Part shown: positions 1 through 6,899 of the stretch, one piece after another
Position numbering within the stretch: position 1 is the stretch's first letter
Layout of the letters: each line of letters opens with the position of its first letter
NCBI GenBank assembly: GCA_041397845.1
Contig: JAWKVW010000010.1
Span: 1 to 64,000 of the forward strand
Source: JAKPQE01 sp041397845
GTDB taxonomy: Bacteria > Pseudomonadota > Alphaproteobacteria > Rhizobiales > JAKPQE01
Direction: 5' to 3'
DNA: 64,000 nt
Notes under the pieces: generated by a model
Databases searched by the model: none
Told to the model about the DNA's origin: nothing
Seen by the model: only the letters and a program-made list of their open reading frames with translations
Made by a program: the position numbers and the translations under genes

Positions 1-283
1 GCGGCGCATAGGCCGGCTCATGATGAACCGGTCCGGGCTGAAGGGGCGCGGGCTGCGGTGGTTCGGCCAGCGAGGGCTCGGGCGGCAGCTCGCGAAAGTC
101 GGGGTCGTTGGACAGATCGAGATCGAATTCGAAATCGAGATCGTCAAGGCTTGCGGGCTTTCCGTCCGGGCCGGTGCCCCAGTCGATCTGGCGGCGGCCG
201 CCGTCAAACGAGGCATCGGCGCCCGGGTCCCTGCCGCCGGCGCTCCCGCTTCCCGATCCGTTCTTGCGCCTGAACCAGCTCAC
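1..283 (-). CDS. hypothetical protein, 5' part only (runs off the window)
   Basis: The GTG start at 283 is set by an in-frame TGA only two codons upstream, so the frame cannot extend further back. The visible 94 residues begin VSWFRRKNGSG, continue through a Gly/Ser-rich stretch and a very acidic segment (DDLDFEFDLDLSNDPD at about residues 46-61), and end in a proline-rich region (PPEPSLAEPPQPAPLQP). Codon choice matches the rest of the window. The composition suggests a flexible N-terminal linker rather than a folded domain. I do not recognise the family; the informative part lies outside the window. Confidence 0.55.
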   Translation of the reverse strand, partial: MSWFRRKNGSGSGSAGGRDPGADASFDGGRRQIDWGTGPDGKPASLDDLDFEFDLDLSNDPDFRELPPEPSLAEPPQPAPLQPGPVHHEPAYAP

Positions 284-595
284 CTGTCAGATCTGTCCAT
301 CTGCCGGCAAACGGCCCGTGCCGTTTCCGGCCGGGCGATGCGGCGAATTCTTTTTCCTCGACACGAACAATCCCGCGTCATGGCAAATACACGGTTAATG
401 ACGGCCCGATCGACCAGCCGTTCATAGGCCGGGGCGCCGTTCCTGTCGAGCACCAGAGCGACATTCGCGCTGATTGCATCGGCCGGCGGCGCAATGCCTG
501 ACGCAGAAAAGCGGCAATGGCGGGGCGGCCGCTTGACGGATGCGCGGCGCCGGTCCAACCATCAGCCGGCCGCCGGCCTTGCCAAGGAGATCTCC
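284..595. other. intergenic region, no convincing gene
   Basis: This gap separates the minus-strand hypothetical gene from the plus-strand LysE gene. It has a locally lower-GC patch around 355-405, with a TTAACC motif on the minus strand, that could hold promoters for the divergent genes. A minus-strand open frame (558 to 280) ends in a TGA overlapping the GTG of the hypothetical gene. That could mean translational coupling, but its protein is Arg-rich, unlike any family I know, and probably incidental. Confidence 0.4.
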
Positions 596-1207
596 ATGAG
601 CCCGGAATTCCTGCTGACCTCGCTTGTCGTCGTCCTCGCGCCGGGATCGGGCGTGCTCTACACGCTGGCGGTGGCGCTCGGGCGCGGCTCGCGGGCCAGT
701 ATCGCGGCGGCGTTCGGCTGCACGCTCGGCATCGTGCCGCACATCGCGGCGGCGATCACCGGCCTTGCCGCGCTCCTGCACACCAGCGCGCTGATCTTTC
801 AGACGTTCAAATATGCCGGCGTCGCCTATCTCCTGTTCATGGCCTATCAGGCGCTGAGGGCAAAGGGCGCGCTGAAGATCGAGGCCAATGTCGATGCCCG
901 CTCGGCCCGCTCGATCGCGATGCGGGGCATTCTCATCAACATTCTCAATCCGAAGCTGTCGATCTTCTTCCTCGCCTTCCTGCCGCAGTTCGTCGATGCC
1001 GCCAACCCGGATGCGCTGCCGCAGATGCTGCTGCTCTCCTTCGTGTTCATGGTGATGACGTTCGTCGTCTTCATCGGCTATGGCCTTGCCGCGGCATCGG
1101 TGCGCGACCACGTCGTTACGCGGCCGACGGTGATGGCCTGGATCAGGCGGACGTTCGCCGGCGTGTTCGTCCTGCTCGGCGCGCGCCTTGCCCTTGCCGA
1201 TCACTGA
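596..1207 (+). CDS. LysE/RhtB family amino-acid or metabolite exporter
   Basis: A 203-residue hydrophobic protein starting MSPEFLLTSL, with the family's early VVVLAPGSGVLYTLAVALGR segment (the usual PGP is PGS here), about six membrane segments, and the NPKLSIFFLAFLPQF motif mid-protein that typifies LysE/RhtB translocators. The start at 596 is chosen because AAGGAG sits about 7 nt upstream and the family begins right before the first membrane span; an in-frame ATG at 494 would add an unlikely polar leader. Family members export amino acids or related small molecules across the inner membrane. It lies 113 nt before the terpenoid-type genes on the same strand, so joint transcription is possible. 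The substrate cannot be read from sequence. Confidence 0.85.
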   Translation: MSPEFLLTSLVVVLAPGSGVLYTLAVALGRGSRASIAAAFGCTLGIVPHIAAAITGLAALLHTSALIFQTFKYAGVAYLLFMAYQALRAKGALKIEANVDARSARSIAMRGILINILNPKLSIFFLAFLPQFVDAANPDALPQMLLLSFVFMVMTFVVFIGYGLAAASVRDHVVTRPTVMAWIRRTFAGVFVLLGARLALADH

Positions 1208-1320
1208 GCATTGGCCGATGCCAGCGCCGGGACGATGGCAAAGCCGGGTCCGGCCTTTTCGTCCCTGACCTCTCCATCCCCTAAAGGACGTTGCCGTCCA
1301 GCGGGATGGAAGGGGGAGGC

Positions 1321-2073
1321 GTGCCGGTCTATCTCACAGCGGTCATCATCGGGCTGCCGGTCGTCGGCCTTGCCTTTGTCCTTGCCGGCGGCCAGCGCCG
1401 GGTAATGCTCATCGCCGGGCTCGGGCTCGCCGCCCTCAGTCCGCTCTCGATGCTCTATGAAAACCGCTACTGGACGGCCGACCGCATCTTCGGCGGCGGC
1501 TGGGGCATCGAGGACGCGCTGTTCGGCTTCTCGTTCGGTTCGGTCGTCTGGCTTGTTGCCGTGTGGCCGGCACGCGCGACGTGCCCGTCCCTGATGAAAG
1601 TCACGGTGCGACAGGCGCTGCTGCGGGCGATTGCGCCGATCGCCGCCGGCCTTGCCACCCTCGCGGCGGCAAGGGGCGCCGGCATCGGTTTCGGCATGGC
1701 GGCCATCGCCGGACATTGCGCAGCCCTTGCCTACCTCCTCATTCGCCGGCCCGACCTGCTTTCCCTGCTGGCGCGGCCGCTTCTCGTCTATGTGCCCTAT
1801 TATTTCGCCGTCGTCGGGCTGACGACCGCCATTCATCCGGCCTTTCCCGGCTTCTGGGCGGGCGGCGAATTCGTCGGGACAGCCTTTTTCGGCCTGCCGG
1901 TCGAGGAGTTCCTCTGGATGGCAACGGCAGCGATGCTCTATCCGGCGTTCGTCGCGCATGCCCTCGACCTCCACCCGCTGCGGCGGGCGCGGCAGCAACG
2001 GCACGGCCCGGCCAGCGACCATCAGGCCGGCGACCATCAGCAAGGGCCGCGGAGACGGGAGGCCCTGCCATGA
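1321..2073 (+). CDS. lycopene cyclase (CarR/CrtYcd-type) domain membrane protein
   Basis: A 250-residue, multi-span membrane protein with two repeats of the heterodimer-type lycopene cyclase family. The first has YENRYWTADRIFG followed by GIEDALFGF (about residues 46-70). The second ends in GLPVEEFLWM (about 191-200), matching the PxEE/D-F motif each repeat carries. The family covers bacterial CrtYc/CrtYd and fungal CarRA/CarRP cyclases, plus many uncharacterised proteins beside isoprenoid genes. GTG at 1321 is chosen because GGAAGG lies about 7 nt upstream; ATG at 1306 is the alternative. The C-terminal 35 residues are polar and low-complexity. The stop overlaps the next gene's ATG (ATGA), so the two are likely translated together. 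Cyclisation of a prenyl chain is inferred; lycopene itself need not be the substrate. Confidence 0.75.
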   Translation: MPVYLTAVIIGLPVVGLAFVLAGGQRRVMLIAGLGLAALSPLSMLYENRYWTADRIFGGGWGIEDALFGFSFGSVVWLVAVWPARATCPSLMKVTVRQALLRAIAPIAAGLATLAAARGAGIGFGMAAIAGHCAALAYLLIRRPDLLSLLARPLLVYVPYYFAVVGLTTAIHPAFPGFWAGGEFVGTAFFGLPVEEFLWMATAAMLYPAFVAHALDLHPLRRARQQRHGPASDHQAGDHQQGPRRREALP

Positions 2074-4199
2074 AGATCGGACCCGCCGGGACGCTGTCGC
2101 CGATCGCCCTTCTGCCGCAGCTTGATACGGCGCTCGAGTGGTGGTTCCTGCAAGGCTTCGTCGAGACCGAAAGTCTCGGCCGGCGCGAGCTGATGGCGGC
2201 GCTGTTCCGCCATGGCGACGACGAAGGCCACGACGACGGGCATATGCTGCTCGTTGCCAGTCTCGATCCGGCGACGGGCGCGCATCGCTCAACCAGCCAG
2301 GTTTCGCGGGAGCTGGTCGCGCAATTCCTCGCCAGGGCGCGGCGGTCGGCGGCGGAGGCGGGCATTGACGGCGACATTGCCGCGGCGATGACCGCCGAGG
2401 TCGCGGCGAACGGGCCGCTGCGGCCGATCACGCTCGTTGCGGCACCGGCGCGGGCCGAGACCGAACCGCCACGTCTCGATTTCGCCGGGTTCAGCCTTTC
2501 GGCATCGCGCGGCGACATGCGCATCGAGCTTGACCTGCCGGCCGGTGAAGGCCGCCTTGCCGGGCGCCTCACGCCGATCGCCCCCTGGCTCGACGAGCCT
2601 GCGCTTGGCGGCGAGAACGGCGTTGGCGGCTTTGCCTATGTTTCCTGTCCGCGCCTCGTCCTTGCCGGCACGATCGGCGGCGAGGCGGCGGCAGGCGAAT
2701 TCTGGTTCGACCACCAGTTCGGCGGGCTCGGCTGGCTGCGCTCGGAGGACGAGACGGGCACGCCGCTCGGCTGGGTCTGGTTCGGCATGACGCTTGATGA
2801 CGGCCGGGCGCTGCTTGTCACCGTTCATCGCGACATGCGCAGCGGGGCGGCACTTTCCGCCTTCGCCGTGCTCTTCAGCAACGAGGGCGTGCGGCTGGTG
2901 CGCGATGTCCGCCTTGCCAGCCGCGACGAATGGATCAGTCCGGCGACCGGCATCCACTATCCACTCGGCTGGCGGATCGAGATTGCGGAGCTTCAGGCCG
3001 ATCTCGCCTTCCGGCCGACGGTCGAGGATCAGGAAATCCCGGTGTTCGGGCTGATGACCGCGATCTGGGAGGGCGCGGGAACTGTCTCGGGCACGATCGC
3101 CGGCGTCCCGGTTGCCGGGCGGGCGCGACTGGAGCTGCACGGTTTTGGCTATGTCTTCGATTTCGCCGACTGGCGGCAGCGCACCGTCGCGCGGATCGAC
3201 CGCCACATCGCCGGGTTCCTGCCGGAGGCGGCGAGCGAGGACCTGCTCGAGCGCTATCTCGGCCCGCCGCGCTGGGCCTATGACGCGGCAAGCCACACGG
3301 CGATGCTGAACCGGCCGGTCGGCGACCTGCTGGCGCGCGGGGGCAAGCACTGGCGGCCAATTCTCGGCCTTTTGATGATCGACGCGCTCGGCGCGGACGT
3401 CGGGCCGCACGAGGCGATGATGTCGGTCGTTGCCGAGCTCATCCACACGGCCTCGCTGATCATCGACGATATCGAGGACGGCTCGCCGCTCCGCCGGGGC
3501 GGTCCGACGCTGCACCGGCAGCATGGCCTTGCCACGGCGATCAACGCCGCCAACACGCTCTATTTCCTGCCAATGCTGACGGTCAGCGAGAACACGGCGC
3601 TCGACGAAGCGCAGAAGGGCGCGATTCGCGGCCTGCTCGTCGACCTCATGGTGCGCGGACATTTCGGCCAGGCACAGGACATCCACTGGTCCAGTCTCGG
3701 CGGGCAGGCGCGGCAGGCGCTCTGGGACGACCCGGACCTCGAGGCGAAGATCCTGCAGGGCTATGCCTTCAAGACCGGCGCCGGCATTCGCGGCATGGCC
3801 GAGGTCGCGGCAATCGTCGCGGCGGCGGGGGCGGCAACAGGCGCGGCGCTCGGCCGCTTCGGCGAAACCTTCGGTGTCGCCTTCCAGATCGTCGACGACA
3901 TCAACAATTTCTCGGCCGCGCCGGAATGGGGCAAGCTTCGCGGCGAAGACCTCGTATCGGGCAAGGCGACATTCGTCGTCCACCGCACGCTCGCCGGCCT
4001 TGCCGGCGCGGCCAAGGCGCGGTTCCGGCAAATCCTCGACGAACCGCGACGGCTTGAGAATGCAGACACGCTGACGGAGGCGATCGGGCTCGTCGAGGCA
4101 TCGGGCGCGCTCGAGATCAGCCGGCAATTTGCGCTCGATCTTGCCGAGAGGCCTGGGCCGAGGTTGACGGCGCGCTCGCGCCGAGCCGGGCGAAGGTGA
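2070..4199 (+). CDS. fusion of CrtC/AttH-like lipocalin module with polyprenyl diphosphate synthase
   Basis: A 709-residue protein with two halves. Residues ~10-375 match the CrtC/AttH (carotenoid 1,2-hydratase-like) double lipocalin fold: LEWWFLQGF near 22-30, GEFWFDHQFGG at 209-219, WVWFGMTLDDGRALL near 235-249, and YPLGWRIEI near 297-305. Residues ~385-690 are a trans-isoprenyl diphosphate synthase: GGKHWRP (424-430), first Asp motif DDIED (466-470) followed by GSPLRRGG, K568-T569, and second motif VDDINN (608-613), an altered DDxxD. Small residues (Ala461, Ser462) before DDIED suggest C20 or longer products. GGGAGG precedes ATG 2070. The C-terminus looks frameshifted near 4150: the next frame continues AWAEVDGALAPSRAK to a TGA at 4247-4249, a better synthase tail. 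Two-step chain synthesis and hydration or cyclisation is inference. Confidence 0.8.
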   Translation: MKIGPAGTLSPIALLPQLDTALEWWFLQGFVETESLGRRELMAALFRHGDDEGHDDGHMLLVASLDPATGAHRSTSQVSRELVAQFLARARRSAAEAGIDGDIAAAMTAEVAANGPLRPITLVAAPARAETEPPRLDFAGFSLSASRGDMRIELDLPAGEGRLAGRLTPIAPWLDEPALGGENGVGGFAYVSCPRLVLAGTIGGEAAAGEFWFDHQFGGLGWLRSEDETGTPLGWVWFGMTLDDGRALLVTVHRDMRSGAALSAFAVLFSNEGVRLVRDVRLASRDEWISPATGIHYPLGWRIEIAELQADLAFRPTVEDQEIPVFGLMTAIWEGAGTVSGTIAGVPVAGRARLELHGFGYVFDFADWRQRTVARIDRHIAGFLPEAASEDLLERYLGPPRWAYDAASHTAMLNRPVGDLLARGGKHWRPILGLLMIDALGADVGPHEAMMSVVAELIHTASLIIDDIEDGSPLRRGGPTLHRQHGLATAINAANTLYFLPMLTVSENTALDEAQKGAIRGLLVDLMVRGHFGQAQDIHWSSLGGQARQALWDDPDLEAKILQGYAFKTGAGIRGMAEVAAIVAAAGAATGAALGRFGETFGVAFQIVDDINNFSAAPEWGKLRGEDLVSGKATFVVHRTLAGLAGAAKARFRQILDEPRRLENADTLTEAIGLVEASGALEISRQFALDLAERPGPRLTARSRRAGRR

Positions 4200-4245
4200 T
4201 GCTTCGCGTGCTCTGCCGGCGGCTTCTCAAGCTGCTCTACGAGAC

Positions 4246-4284
4246 CTGACGGCCATACGGAGCCTATCGTCCGGGGGCCGTCAG
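4246..4284. terminator. inverted repeat between convergent genes
   Basis: CTGACGGCC and GGCCGTCAG form a perfect 9-bp stem across the junction of the plus-strand fusion gene and the minus-strand trmB, covering both stop codons. There is no T-run, so it may act as a weak bidirectional terminator or 3' stabiliser. Confidence 0.4.
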
Positions 4285-4961
4285 CGGCGGCGGAAGATGA
4301 AGTAGTTCGGCACCCGGCCGGCCTTCAGGGCCTTCTGCTCGTAGCGGGTGCTGACCCAGCCGGGCCAGGACTTTCGCCAATCGTCCGCCGTGCGGGCCGT
4401 CCACTCGAAGCCGCCATGGTCGTGGATGTGGCGCAGCGCCCAGTCGCCATAGGAGGGAATGTCGGTGGCGAACCGCAGCTCGCCGCCGGGCTTCAGCGCA
4501 CGGTGGAGCCGGTCGAGATTGGCTCTCGTGACAAACCGGCGCTTCCAGTGGCGCTTTTTCGGCCAGGGATCAGGGTAGAGCAGATAGATCCGCCCGAGAC
4601 CCGCCTCGGGCAGCCGGTCGAGCAGGGCGCCGGCGTCCTCGTCATGCAGGCGGATACTGGAAATTCCGGCCTGATCGATCGCGGCGACGGCCTTGGCCAT
4701 GCCGTTGACGAAGGGCTCGCAACCGATGAATCCGATTTCCGGATGGGCCCCGGCGTTGGCGACGAGATGCTCGCCGCCGCCAAAGCCGATCTCCATCCAC
4801 ACCGCTTCCGGCGCACCGGGAAACAGGGCGGCGAGATCATCAAGAGGCCCGGCCGGCACGCGCAGGCGCGGCAGGACCTCTTCCATCTGGCGCGCCTGAC
4901 CGTCGCGAAGCGGATGCCCCTTGCGACGGCCGTACAGCCCCGAAGGGCGCTCGCGGGTCAT
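4281..4961 (-). CDS. trmB: tRNA (guanine-N7-)-methyltransferase
   Basis: A 226-residue protein that transfers methyl from SAM to N7 of G46 in the tRNA variable loop. The SAM-binding loop EIGFGGGEHL is followed by GFIGCEPFVNGMAKAV, and the family signature YLLYPDPWPKKRHWKRR is intact, as is the C-terminal TRYEQKAL. The start is ATG 4961 with GGAAAGG upstream; the frame extends further back but the extra residues are Arg-rich and unlike the family. It sits 22 nt after metK, which makes its SAM cofactor, the usual Hyphomicrobiales pairing. Confidence 0.95.
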   Translation of the reverse strand: MTRERPSGLYGRRKGHPLRDGQARQMEEVLPRLRVPAGPLDDLAALFPGAPEAVWMEIGFGGGEHLVANAGAHPEIGFIGCEPFVNGMAKAVAAIDQAGISSIRLHDEDAGALLDRLPEAGLGRIYLLYPDPWPKKRHWKRRFVTRANLDRLHRALKPGGELRFATDIPSYGDWALRHIHDHGGFEWTARTADDWRKSWPGWVSTRYEQKALKAGRVPNYFIFRRR

Positions 4962-4983
4962 GACCCGACCTTTCCGCCCGGCG

Positions 4984-6177
4984 TCAGGCGAATTCGCGGC
5001 GCAGCGCCTCGACCAGATCGGTCTTCTCCCAGGAGAAGCCGCCGTCGGCATCCGGCTCACGGCCGAAATGGCCGTAGGCCGCCGTGCGCGCATAGATCGG
5101 CTTAGCAAGGCCGAGGTGATTGCGGATGCCGCGCGGCGTCAGGCGGACGAGCTCCGGCAGCAGCTTCTCGAGCGCGGCCGGATCGACATTGCCGGTGCCG
5201 TGGGTGTCGACATAGAAGGACAGCGGCTCGGCGACGCCAATCGCGTAGGAAATCTGGATGGTGCAGCGCTCGGCAAGGCCGGCCGCGACGACGTTCTTGG
5301 CAAGGTAGCGGCAGGCATAGGCGGCCGAGCGGTCGACCTTGGTCGGGTCCTTGCCGGAGAACGCGCCACCGCCATGGGGCGCGGCGCCGCCATAAGTGTC
5401 GACGATGATCTTGCGGCCGGTCAGACCGCAGTCGCCGTCGGGACCGCCGATGACGAAATTGCCGGTCGGGTTGACGTGCCATTTGGTGTTGGCGGTGACA
5501 AGGCCTTCCGGGAACACCGACAGGATATACGGCGTCACGATGCGCTTGATGTCGACCGGGGTCAGGCCGTCGCGGTGCTGGGTCGACAGCACGATCTGGG
5601 TCACCTCGACCGGCTTGCCGTCGACATAGCGAAGGGTCACCTGGCTCTTGGCGTCCGGCTCGAGATCGGCCTCGGCGCCGGAGTGGCGCACCTCGGCGAG
5701 CGTCTTCAGGATGTTGTGCGAATACTGCAGGGTCGCCGGCATGAGTTCCGGCGTCTCGTTCGTGGCATAGCCGAACATGATGCCCTGGTCGCCGGCGCCT
5801 TCCTCACTGTTGGCATCGGCGGCAGCGTCGACACCCATGGCGATGTCGGCAGACTGGGCATGCAGGTGGCATTCGACATGGGCATGCTGCCAATGGAAGC
5901 CTTCCTGCTCGTAGCCGATCGAGCGGATCGCCTGGCGGGCGGTCTCGATCATCTCGTCGGCGGAAATTTCCGGACCGCGGGTCTCGCCAGCCATGATGAC
6001 CCGATTGGTCGTGGCCATGGTCTCGCAAGCGGCGCGCAGATTGGCCGGATCCCAGCCCTGCCGGATGCCTTCACGGAAGATCAGGTCAACGATCTCGTCC
6101 GAAATGCGGTCGCACACCTTGTCGGGATGGCCTTCGGAGACGGATTCGCTGGTGAAGAGGTAGTCCTTGCGAGTCAC
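4984..6177 (-). CDS. metK: S-adenosylmethionine synthetase (methionine adenosyltransferase)
   Basis: A 397-residue cytosolic enzyme joining ATP and methionine to give SAM, PPi and Pi. It begins VTRKDYLFTSESVSEGHPDK (catalytic His17), then GDQGIMFGYA, the P-loop-like PHGGGAFSGKDPTKVDRSAA, and a C-terminal FGREPDADGGFSWEKTD. GTG at 6177 is the only start that begins at the family's N-terminus; GAGG lies upstream. A strong intrinsic-terminator hairpin ends about 20 nt before the start, so expression may be set by attenuation in the leader. Upstream is an XRE regulator and downstream trmB, an order conserved in rhizobia. Confidence 0.97.
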   Translation of the reverse strand: MTRKDYLFTSESVSEGHPDKVCDRISDEIVDLIFREGIRQGWDPANLRAACETMATTNRVIMAGETRGPEISADEMIETARQAIRSIGYEQEGFHWQHAHVECHLHAQSADIAMGVDAAADANSEEGAGDQGIMFGYATNETPELMPATLQYSHNILKTLAEVRHSGAEADLEPDAKSQVTLRYVDGKPVEVTQIVLSTQHRDGLTPVDIKRIVTPYILSVFPEGLVTANTKWHVNPTGNFVIGGPDGDCGLTGRKIIVDTYGGAAPHGGGAFSGKDPTKVDRSAAYACRYLAKNVVAAGLAERCTIQISYAIGVAEPLSFYVDTHGTGNVDPAALEKLLPELVRLTPRGIRNHLGLAKPIYARTAAYGHFGREPDADGGFSWEKTDLVEALRREFA

Positions 6178-6197
6178 TGGTCGGGTCCTCGGACAAC

Positions 6198-6230
6198 AAA
6201 AAAACGGCGGAGGCATTGCTGCCTCCACGC
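6198..6230 (-). terminator. Rho-independent terminator or attenuator in the metK leader
   Basis: On the minus strand GGAGGC-AGCAAT-GCCTCC forms a 6-bp stem, extended by flanking GGCG/GCC bases, followed by seven T. It lies between the XRE gene and metK and ends only about 20 nt before the metK GTG. It could terminate the XRE transcript, but a promoter-like TTGACC lies upstream within the same 123-nt gap, so control of metK by attenuation is also plausible. Confidence 0.65.
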
Positions 6231-6300
6231 CGGGCGCGCTGTTTTTTGACAGCCGCCGGTGCCGCGGTCAAGTCATCCGAGGTCCGATTCTGCGGACGGG

Positions 6301-6714
6301 TCAGTCTTCTCCGTCGTCGCCAGCCAGCGACTTGACGAGATCAACCACCCGCTTGCGCACCTTGGCGTCCTTGATGCGCACGAAGGCCTTGTTGAGCTGC
6401 AGGCCCTCGGAGCTCGACAGGAAGTCGACCACGTAGGACGAGCTGCTCGAATCAGAGAAGCCATTCGCGTCGGGCTGCGGCCCGGGCGCATCTTCGAAGA
6501 AGAACGACACGGGTACGTTCAGCACCGCAGCGATATGCTGGAGCCGGCTGGCGCCAATGCGGTTCGTGCCCTTCTCGTACTTCTGGATTTGCTGGAAGGT
6601 GATACCCAGCTGTTCGCCGAGTTTTTCCTGACTCATGCCGAGCATCATGCGACGCAGTCGCACTCGACTTCCGACATGAATATCGATGGGGTTTGGGGAC
6701 TTCTTGCTAGCCAT
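6301..6714 (-). CDS. XRE-family (Cro/CI-type) helix-turn-helix regulator, PraR-like
   Basis: A 137-residue DNA-binding protein starting MASKKSPNPIDIHVGSR. The helix-turn-helix reads LGMSQEKLGEQLGITFQQ, followed by KYEKGTNRIGASRL and VPVSFFFED, a block typical of the rhizobial PraR/SinR-like regulators encoded next to metK. The C-terminal half has a serine run (SDSSSSSYVVDF) and ends KSLAGDDGED. ATG 6714 is chosen over upstream in-frame starts because the family begins exactly there. A sigma-70-like promoter lies about 160 nt upstream and a 6-bp inverted repeat between promoter and gene may be an autoregulatory operator. Targets cannot be told from this window. Confidence 0.85.
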   Translation of the reverse strand: MASKKSPNPIDIHVGSRVRLRRMMLGMSQEKLGEQLGITFQQIQKYEKGTNRIGASRLQHIAAVLNVPVSFFFEDAPGPQPDANGFSDSSSSSYVVDFLSSSEGLQLNKAFVRIKDAKVRKRVVDLVKSLAGDDGED

Positions 6715-6780
6715 TATTGCCGCTCGTGTTGGTTGTTTTGGATACGGGACTTTTGCCCGCTTTTTTACGGCCGTAACCTT

Positions 6781-6801
6781 GTCGGTAATATATGCACCGA
6801 C
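6781..6801 (-). promoter_or_regulatory. possible operator upstream of the XRE gene
   Basis: GTCGGT and ACCGAC form perfect 6-bp inverted arms around a 9-nt AT-rich centre (AATATATGC). The position, between the predicted promoter and the XRE start, suits autorepression. This rests on symmetry only. Confidence 0.3.
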
Positions 6802-6869
6802 TGGTCTCGATAACTCGACGCTTGCGTGTGCCTCCTGGAAGGCGTGCAACTTACGACGGACGTTACGCG

Positions 6870-6899
6870 ATAATGAGGAACGCTACAGCCGCAAGTCAA
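6870..6899 (-). promoter_or_regulatory. predicted sigma-70 promoter of the XRE gene
   Basis: Minus-strand TTGACT (-35) and CATTAT (-10) are separated by 18 nt in an AT-rich patch just past the lnt stop codon. They are placed to transcribe the XRE regulator and perhaps metK and trmB. Confidence 0.45.

Noticed and set aside
2070..3200. Calling the N-terminal half a genuine CrtC carotenoid 1,2-hydratase
   Set aside because: Only the fold-level motifs match; no other crt gene is present and AttH-like relatives have different activities.
2289..4127. A 612-codon minus-strand frame across the fusion gene
   Set aside because: No motif; the plus strand holds both CrtC/AttH and prenyl-synthase signatures.
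6178..6300. SAM-II riboswitch upstream of metK
   Set aside because: The terminator hairpin is clear but the SAM-II pseudoknot sequence was not found by eye.
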